Source: Actinomycetota bacterium (GTDB lineage Bacteria; Actinomycetota; Actinomycetes; Actinomycetales; Microbacteriaceae). From it: a stretch of DNA of 11,164 nt. The DNA is taken from the NCBI GenBank assembly GCA_016870695.1, contig VGAV01000046.1, forward strand, positions 1-11,164. The letters run 5' to 3'. Position numbers and translations under genes: made by a program. The notes under the pieces are model-generated. The model did not search any database, was not told the DNA's origin, and worked only from the letters and a program-made list of their open reading frames with translations. Of this stretch, positions 6,006-11,164 are shown one piece after another (the stretch's first letter is position 1; each line of letters starts with the position of its first letter).

Positions 6006-8168
6006 ATGTCCACGCTGACCCACGCCCCGGCCGCCGCCGAGGAGGCCGCCGCCGCCCCCCGCCGCGCGTTCAGCACCGCGCAGATCGTCGCGGCCCTGCC
6101 CGGCGCCGCGAAGAAGCTGAACCCCGCCGCGCAGTGGCGGAACCCCGTCATGTTCCTCGTCTGGATCGGCGCCGCCCTGACCACGGTCGTCGCGATCGCC
6201 GAGCCGTTCCTGGCGACGACCGAGACCGCGACCCCGCTTCCCTTCGGCTTCACCTGGGCCATCGCGGTGTGGCTGTGGCTGACGGTGTTCTTCGCGAACA
6301 TCGCCGAGGCGGTGGCCGAGGGCCGCGGAAAGGCCCAGGCCGCGACCCTTCGCCAGACGCGCTCGACGACCACGGCGCGCCGAGTGGAGGGATACGACGA
6401 GAAGACGGATGCCGCCGCCCGCGGCGCCGCGATCGAGGAGGTGTCCTCCGGTGATCTGCGTCTGGGCGACGTGGTGCTCGTCGAGGCCGGGGAGCTGATC
6501 CCGGGCGACGGCGACATCGTCCACGGCATCGCGACCGTCGACGAATCGGCGATCACCGGCGAGTCCGCCCCGGTCGTCCGCGAGTCGGGCGGCGACCGCA
6601 GCGCCGTCACCGGGGGGACGCGCGTGCTGAGCGACCGCATCGTGGTGAAGATCACGTCCAAGCCCGGCGAGACGTTCGTCGACCGCATGATCGCGCTCGT
6701 CGAGGGTGCGGCGCGGCAGCGCACGCCGAACGAGATCGCGCTGAACATCCTGCTGGCGAGCCTGTCGATCGTGTTCGTGGTCGTCGTGCTGGCGCTGAAC
6801 CCCATTGCCTCGTACGCCGCGACCCCGGTGTCGATCCCCGTGCTGATCGCGCTGCTCGTGTGCCTCATCCCCACGACGATCGGCGCACTGCTGAGCGCGA
6901 TCGGCATCGCGGGCATGGACCGTCTCGTGCAGCGGAACGTCCTCGCGATGTCGGGCCGCGCGGTGGAGGCCGCGGGAGACGTCACCACCCTGCTGCTCGA
7001 CAAGACCGGCACCATCACCTACGGCAACCGCCGCGCCTCGGCGTTCGTCGCGATGCCCGGGGTCGGTGCCCCGCTGCTCGCCGAGGCGGCGTCGATGTCG
7101 TCGCAGGCCGACCCCACGCCCGAGGGCACCTCGGTGGTCGAGCTGGCCGCCGCCCAGGGCATCGTGGCCGAGATGCCCCGTGGTGCGGAGCCGGTGCCGT
7201 TCACGGCGCAGACCCGCATGAGCGGGCTCGACCTCGCCGACGGCACCCAGGTGCGCAAGGGAGCGGCATCCGCCATTCTGGCCTGGCTCGACGACTCCCG
7301 CGCGGCGGTGCCCGAGGCCACCCGCGCCGAACTCCTGAGTTCCGCGAACGCGATCGCCGAGTCAGGCGGAACTCCGCTGGTCGTCGCGACGTCGACCCCC
7401 GATCCCTCCGGAGTTACGCGAGGGACGGCACAGGTGCTCGGCGTCATCCACCTCAAGGACATCGTCAAGGACGGGCTGCGCGAACGCTTCGGCGAACTGC
7501 GGGCCATGGGCATCCGCACGGTCATGATCACCGGCGACAACCCCCTGACGGCCAAGGCCATCGCGGCCGAGGCCGGCGTCGACGACTTCCTCGCCGAGGC
7601 CACGCCGGAGGACAAGCTGGCGCTCATCCAACGCGAGCAGCAGGGCGGCAACCTCGTCGCCATGACCGGCGACGGCACGAACGACGCCCCCGCCCTGGCC
7701 CAGGCCGACGTGGGCGTGGCGATGAACACCGGCACGTCGGCGGCGAAGGAGGCCGGCAACATGGTCGACCTCGACTCCGACCCGACCAAGCTCATCGACA
7801 TCGTCCGCATCGGCAAGCAGCTACTCATCACCCGCGGCGCCCTCACCACCTTCTCGCTCGCCAACGACATCGCGAAGTACTTCGCGATCATCCCGGCGAT
7901 GTTCATGGGGGTGTTCCCGGGGCTGGCGGTGCTGAACATCATGCAGCTGTCGTCGCCGGCCTCGGCCGTGCTCAGCGCGATCGTCTTCAACGCGATCGTG
8001 ATCATCGTGCTCATCCCCCTCGCCCTGCGCGGGGTGACGTACCGCGCGGCGAGCGCGTCGAGCATCCTCAGCCGCAACCTGCTCGTCTACGGGCTCGGCG
8101 GCGTCCTCGTCCCCTTCATCGGCATCAAGCTCATTGACCTCGTCGTGAGCCTGCTCCCCGGCTTCTGA
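6006..8168 (+). CDS. kdpB: KdpB, P-type ATPase subunit of the K+ pump
   Basis: A 720-residue class-IA P-type ATPase; E. coli KdpB has 682, and the excess is largely an Ala-rich N-terminal extension (about residues 1-35). It hydrolyses ATP to drive K+ import. All catalytic motifs are present: TGES at 184-187 (actuator domain); DKTGTIT with phosphorylated Asp332; nucleotide-site Phe399 (FTAQTRMSG) and Lys418 (RKGA); TGDNP at 509-513; and GDGTND at 555-560. In TM5, NDIAKYF carries Asp621 and Lys624, matching the E. coli pair Asp583/Lys586 that couples ion binding to ATP hydrolysis. Ser187 of TGES matches the E. coli serine (162) whose phosphorylation shuts off the pump. The ATG at 6006 is two bases after kdpA, with GAAGGA at 5989-5994. 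Confidence 0.98.
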   Translation: MSTLTHAPAAAEEAAAAPRRAFSTAQIVAALPGAAKKLNPAAQWRNPVMFLVWIGAALTTVVAIAEPFLATTETATPLPFGFTWAIAVWLWLTVFFANIAEAVAEGRGKAQAATLRQTRSTTTARRVEGYDEKTDAAARGAAIEEVSSGDLRLGDVVLVEAGELIPGDGDIVHGIATVDESAITGESAPVVRESGGDRSAVTGGTRVLSDRIVVKITSKPGETFVDRMIALVEGAARQRTPNEIALNILLASLSIVFVVVVLALNPIASYAATPVSIPVLIALLVCLIPTTIGALLSAIGIAGMDRLVQRNVLAMSGRAVEAAGDVTTLLLDKTGTITYGNRRASAFVAMPGVGAPLLAEAASMSSQADPTPEGTSVVELAAAQGIVAEMPRGAEPVPFTAQTRMSGLDLADGTQVRKGAASAILAWLDDSRAAVPEATRAELLSSANAIAESGGTPLVVATSTPDPSGVTRGTAQVLGVIHLKDIVKDGLRERFGELRAMGIRTVMITGDNPLTAKAIAAEAGVDDFLAEATPEDKLALIQREQQGGNLVAMTGDGTNDAPALAQADVGVAMNTGTSAAKEAGNMVDLDSDPTKLIDIVRIGKQLLITRGALTTFSLANDIAKYFAIIPAMFMGVFPGLAVLNIMQLSSPASAVLSAIVFNAIVIIVLIPLALRGVTYRAASASSILSRNLLVYGLGGVLVPFIGIKLIDLVVSLLPGF

Positions 8169-8179
8169 AAGGCCCCGTC

Positions 8180-8770
8180 ATGCGCACCACCCTGCGTACC
8201 GCCGGCGTCGCCGTCCGCGCGATGCTCGTCTTCACCGCCGTTCTCGGCGTCGGATACATGCTGCTCATCACGGCCATCGGGCAGGTGGCGATGCCGTTCC
8301 AGGCGGACGGGTCGCTGGTCCGATCCTCCGACGGCGAGGTCGTCGGGTCCGAACTCGTGGGCCAGTCGTTCCAGGACGCGTCCGGCGCGGCGCTGCCCGA
8401 GTACTTCCAGTCCCGGCCGTCCGCGGCCGGCGACGGGTACGACGCCGCCGCGTCCAGCGGCTCCAACCTCGGCCCTGAGAACGAGGACCTGGTCGCCGCG
8501 ATCGAGGAGCGCCAAGCCGCGTCCCGCGAGCTCGACGGCGCGGGGGACATCCCCGCGGACGCCGTCACAGCCTCGGGGTCGGGCCTGGACCCGGACATCT
8601 CGGTCGCGAACGCGGAGCGCCAGGCGGCACGGGTCGCGGAGGCCCGCGGCATCCCGGTGTCCGACGTCGACGCGCTCATCGTGGAGCACACCGTGCCGCG
8701 CGACCTCGGCTTCCTCGGGGAGCCGCGGGTGAACGTCCTCGAGCTCAACCGCGCGCTCGACGCGTCGTGA
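8180..8770 (+). CDS. kdpC: KdpC, accessory subunit of the K+ pump
   Basis: A 196-residue protein, normal for KdpC (about 190). One N-terminal transmembrane helix (about residues 12-34) anchors an extracytoplasmic domain that caps KdpA and is thought to raise apparent K+ affinity. Recognisable KdpC segments are GSELVGQSF (about 59-67), YFQSRPS (about 75-81), ASSGSNLGPEN (about 91-101), ASGSGLDPDIS (about 131-141) and ARVAEARGI with a C-terminal NVLELNRALD. The ATG at 8180 follows kdpB by 11 bases and has GAAAGG at 8167-8172, partly made of the kdpB stop region, seven bases away. The spacing to kdpD is wider than elsewhere in the operon. Confidence 0.97.
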   Translation: MRTTLRTAGVAVRAMLVFTAVLGVGYMLLITAIGQVAMPFQADGSLVRSSDGEVVGSELVGQSFQDASGAALPEYFQSRPSAAGDGYDAAASSGSNLGPENEDLVAAIEERQAASRELDGAGDIPADAVTASGSGLDPDISVANAERQAARVAEARGIPVSDVDALIVEHTVPRDLGFLGEPRVNVLELNRALDAS

Positions 8771-8788
8771 GCGACGAGAATCGCTGAC

Positions 8789-8866
8789 ATGCACTTCGTC
8801 CGCTCCTCCGCCGCCGTGCCCCGTGCGCGGCGGCGGTCGGCCGCGCCGGCGGGAGCCGTCTCGTGA
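8789..8866 (+). CDS. Possible 25-residue micro-ORF coupling kdpC to kdpD
   Basis: ATG 8789 opens a 25-codon frame, MHFVRSSAAVPRARRRSAAP and five more residues (AGAVS), ending TGA 8864-8866, which overlaps the kdpD GTG (8863-8865) as GTGA. It is Arg/Ala-rich and resembles no family I know. The site before it (ACGAGAA at 8774-8780) is a weak ribosome binding site. The frame could arise by chance, but the stop/start overlap is the arrangement used for translational coupling, and the frame spans a strong hairpin. Confidence 0.3.
   Translation: MHFVRSSAAVPRARRRSAAPAGAVS
8808..8836 (+). other. Strong hairpin in the kdpC-kdpD gap
   Basis: CCGCCGCCG (8808-8816) pairs perfectly with CGGCGGCGG (8828-8836); the stem extends inward by a U-G, a G-C and a C-G pair to give 12 pairs and a five-base loop (8820-8824). 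It ends 26 bases before the kdpD GTG. No T-run follows, so partial attenuation, RNA processing or mRNA protection at the boundary of kdpFABC and kdpD are the options. Confidence 0.5.
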
Positions 8867-11164
8867 GGCGTGGGCGCCTGCGGGTGCTGCTCGGAGCCGC
8901 GCCCGGCGTGGGCAAGACGTACGAGATGCTCGAGGAGGGCCGGCGCCTCTCCGCCGAGGGCCGCGACGTCGTCATCGCCGTCGTCGAGACGCACGGGCGG
9001 GCCGCGACCGCCGCGCAGGCCGAGGGCCTCGAGGTGGTCCCCCGCCGCGCGATCGCGCACCGTGGAGTGGCGCTCGACGAGATGGACCTGGATGCCGTCG
9101 TCTCACGGCATCCGCGGATCGCCCTCGTCGACGAGCTCGCGCACACCAACGCGCCCGGGTCCAGACACGACAAGCGGTGGGAGGACGTCGAGGAGCTCCT
9201 CGCGGCCGGGATCGACGTCATCACAACGGTCAACGTGCAGCACATCGCGTCGCTCAACGACGTGGTCGAGAAGATCACCGGCGTCGTCCAGCGCGAGACC
9301 GTGCCCGACGCGGTCGTCCGCGCCGCCGACCAGATCGAGGTCGTCGACCTCGCCCCTCAGTCGCTGCGGGACCGCCTTGCTGCCGGTTTCGTCTACCCGG
9401 CGGAGCGCATCGACGCCGCACTGTCGAACTACTTCCGGCTCGGGAACCTCACCGCGTTGCGCGAGCTGGCGCTGCTGTGGCTGGCCGACGAGGTGGACTC
9501 GGCCCTGCGCACCTACCGGACCGAGCACGGGATCGAGGGGTCGTGGCAGGCGCGCGAGCGCGTCGTCGTCGCCCTGACCGGCGGGGCCGAGGGCGAGACG
9601 CTGCTGCGCCGCGGGGCGCGCATCGCCGCGCGCTCGGCCGGCGGCGAGCTGCTGGCGGTGCACGTGTCCAGCCAGGACGGGTTGCGGGCGACCGCACCGG
9701 GCGCCCTCGCCGAACAGCGCGCCCTGGTCGACCAGCTCGGCGGCACCTATCACCAGGTGGTCGGCGACGACGTCGGCACCGCCCTCGTCGACTTCGCCCG
9801 GTCCGTCAACGCCTCGCAGCTGGTCATCGGCGTCAGCCGCCGCGGCCGCGTCGCCGCCGCCCTCACCGGCCCCGGCATCGGCGCGACCGTGATCCGCGCG
9901 TCCGGCGACATCGACGTGCACATCGTGAACCACGCTCGCGCGGGCGGGCGGTTCGCCCTGCCCCGCCTCGCCGGCCCCGCGCTGAGCGCGAAGCGGCGCA
10001 TCCTCGGCTTCGTCACGGCGCTCACGGGCGGACCGCTGCTGTCGTGGTTGCTCCTCGCCACGAGCTCCGCCGACTCCATCACCACCGACGTCCTCGCGTA
10101 CCAGCTCCTCGTGGTCGTGGTGGCGCTCATCGGCGGCATCTGGCCGGCGGTGTTCGCCGCCGTCCTGTCAGGGCTCACCCTCGACTTCCTCTTCATCGAC
10201 CCGCTCTTCACCGTCACGATCGACGACCCGGATCACGCCCTGTCGCTCGTCCTGTACGTCGTCATCGCCGTGCTCGTGAGCATCGTCGTCGACCAGGCGG
10301 CCCGCCGCGCCCGGGCCGGTCGCCGCGCCGCCGCCGAGTCCGAGCTGCTGGCGACAGTCGCGGGCAGCATCCTCCGCGGCGAGACCGCGGTCCCCGCCCT
10401 CGTCAGCCGCGCGCGCGAGGCGTTCCGCCTGGCCGGCGTCCGACTCGTCGCCGCCGACGGCTCGGTGCTCGCCACCGACGGCGAGCCGGTCCGCGACGAC
10501 CGGCGCGTCTCCATCCCGGTCGGCGACGGACGCGCGGTCCTCGAGCTGCACGGGAGCGACCTGGACGCCTCCGAGCGCCGTCTCCTCGACGTCGTCGTCA
10601 CGCAGCTCGCGGCCGCGCTCGAACGCACCGACCTCGTCGAGACGGCCGCCGAGGCGGGGGCGCTGGCCGAGACCGACCAGGTGCGCTCCGCCCTGCTCTC
10701 GGCGGTCAGCCATGACCTGCGCCGTCCCCTCGCCGCGGCCGTCGCCGCCCTCGGCGGACTGCGCGCGGCGGGCGACCAGCTGTCGGCGGACGACCGCCGG
10801 GAGCTGCTCGAGACCGCGGACGAGAGCCTCGCGACGCTGTCGGTGCTCGTCACCGACCTGCTCGACGTCAGCCGGGTGCAGGCCGGGGTGCTGGCCGTCT
10901 CCCTCGCCCCGGTCGATGCCGCGGGTGTCGTGCTCGCCGCGCTCGACGAGCTGTCGCTCGGGCCGGACGACGTCGAGCTGGCCCTCGACCCGGACCTGCC
11001 GGCGCTCAGCGCGGACCCCGTCCTGCTGCAGCGCGTGCTGGTGAACGTCCTCACCAACGCGGAGCGGTACACCCCCGACGGGGTACGGGTCCGCGTTGCG
11101 ACGAGCCGCCTGGGCGGCACGGCCGAGATCCGCGTCATCGACCACGGCCCTGGGATCGCGCCCG
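8863..11164 (+). CDS. kdpD: KdpD, K+/turgor sensor histidine kinase (3' partial)
   Basis: 767 residues are visible, and the frame runs off the window before the last part of the ATPase domain. KdpD senses K+ limitation and phosphorylates KdpE to switch on kdp. Domains: KdpD N-terminal ATPase domain (about 5-215) with Walker A GAAPGVGKT at 11-19 and VDELAHTN at 89-96; universal stress domain (about 232-356); four transmembrane helices between 380 and 476 (DUF4118); GAF-like segment (about 487-585); HisKA with SHDLRRPL and phospho-acceptor His617; HATPase N box with Asn728 and Asn732, and G box DHGPGIAP at 760-767. GTG 8863 is the only start after the in-frame stop at 8785, and GGGAG (8851-8855) lies seven bases before it. 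Arg621 replaces the usual Thr. The Usp domain lacks an obvious FTAxY c-di-AMP motif. kdpE should follow outside the window. Confidence 0.95.
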   Translation, partial: MRRGRLRVLLGAAPGVGKTYEMLEEGRRLSAEGRDVVIAVVETHGRAATAAQAEGLEVVPRRAIAHRGVALDEMDLDAVVSRHPRIALVDELAHTNAPGSRHDKRWEDVEELLAAGIDVITTVNVQHIASLNDVVEKITGVVQRETVPDAVVRAADQIEVVDLAPQSLRDRLAAGFVYPAERIDAALSNYFRLGNLTALRELALLWLADEVDSALRTYRTEHGIEGSWQARERVVVALTGGAEGETLLRRGARIAARSAGGELLAVHVSSQDGLRATAPGALAEQRALVDQLGGTYHQVVGDDVGTALVDFARSVNASQLVIGVSRRGRVAAALTGPGIGATVIRASGDIDVHIVNHARAGGRFALPRLAGPALSAKRRILGFVTALTGGPLLSWLLLATSSADSITTDVLAYQLLVVVVALIGGIWPAVFAAVLSGLTLDFLFIDPLFTVTIDDPDHALSLVLYVVIAVLVSIVVDQAARRARAGRRAAAESELLATVAGSILRGETAVPALVSRAREAFRLAGVRLVAADGSVLATDGEPVRDDRRVSIPVGDGRAVLELHGSDLDASERRLLDVVVTQLAAALERTDLVETAAEAGALAETDQVRSALLSAVSHDLRRPLAAAVAALGGLRAAGDQLSADDRRELLETADESLATLSVLVTDLLDVSRVQAGVLAVSLAPVDAAGVVLAALDELSLGPDDVELALDPDLPALSADPVLLQRVLVNVLTNAERYTPDGVRVRVATSRLGGTAEIRVIDHGPGIAP

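Noticed and set aside
8823..10715. A 630-residue plus-strand open frame over kdpD
   Set aside because: Almost entirely Arg/Gly/Pro/Ala; it is the +2-frame shadow of kdpD, whose frame from 8863 carries all sensor-kinase motifs.
1..11164. Apparent excess of GGATGC/GCATCC hexamers on both strands
   Set aside because: Roughly twenty were seen by eye, but many fall in Gly-Ile or Ala-Ser codon pairs, so codon preference is enough to explain them; no positional pattern was seen.
1..11164. Mobile elements, tRNAs, CRISPR or phage signatures
   Set aside because: No transposase or integrase motifs, terminal inverted repeats, tRNA cloverleaf or regularly spaced repeat-spacer units were found; gene content and codon use are uniform.

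Overview
This window comes from a high-GC Gram-positive bacterium, most likely a member of Microbacteriaceae such as Microbacterium. That is inferred from the very high GC content, GTG starts, tightly packed genes, a probable leaderless mRNA, and protein sequences that read like actinobacterial family members. No mobile element, RNA gene or CRISPR array is visible. The dominant theme is high-affinity potassium uptake.

Region 1 (1-1965): the 3' part of a KimA-type K+/H+ symporter gene (APC/KUP superfamily, plus strand, 5' end outside the window). It is followed by a strong 12-bp hairpin that probably ends transcription, then about 160 bp holding an iterated short repeat. Region 2 (1966-2343): a 125-residue acidic protein of unknown function. 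Region 3 (2415-3929): a divergent pair, a zinc-free quinone-reductase-like MDR oxidoreductase on the minus strand and a MarR-family repressor on the plus strand. The 90 bp between them carries two near-identical 18-bp palindromes, which look like the repressor's operators. The MarR mRNA appears leaderless.

Region 4 (3930-11164): a complete kdpFABC operon followed by kdpD, which runs off the window; kdpE is expected next but is not seen. The upstream region (3958-4022) holds tandem 11-bp direct repeats of the kind recognised by OmpR/PhoB-class response regulators, so it is a good candidate KdpE site. A 43-residue single-span membrane protein ORF precedes kdpF, overlaps its start (TGATG), and looks like an unnamed Kdp-associated microprotein. 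All genes from this small ORF through kdpC overlap or lie within 11 bp of each other. The kdpC-kdpD gap is longer (92 bp) and contains a strong hairpin inside a possible 25-codon ORF whose stop overlaps the kdpD GTG. KdpD itself is a full multi-domain sensor (KdpD ATPase domain, Usp, four TM helices, GAF-like, HisKA, HATPase). It has Arg in place of the usual Thr four residues after the phospho-accepting His, a position important for phosphatase activity in HisKA kinases.

Together the window reads as a potassium-uptake neighbourhood: a proton-coupled KimA-type transporter and the ATP-driven Kdp pump lie about 2.5 kb apart, separated by an unrelated-looking stress/redox module. The main novelty candidates are the small ORF before kdpF, the phased 11-bp repeats, the kdpC-kdpD junction and the KdpD active-site substitution. 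Everything else is close to textbook.
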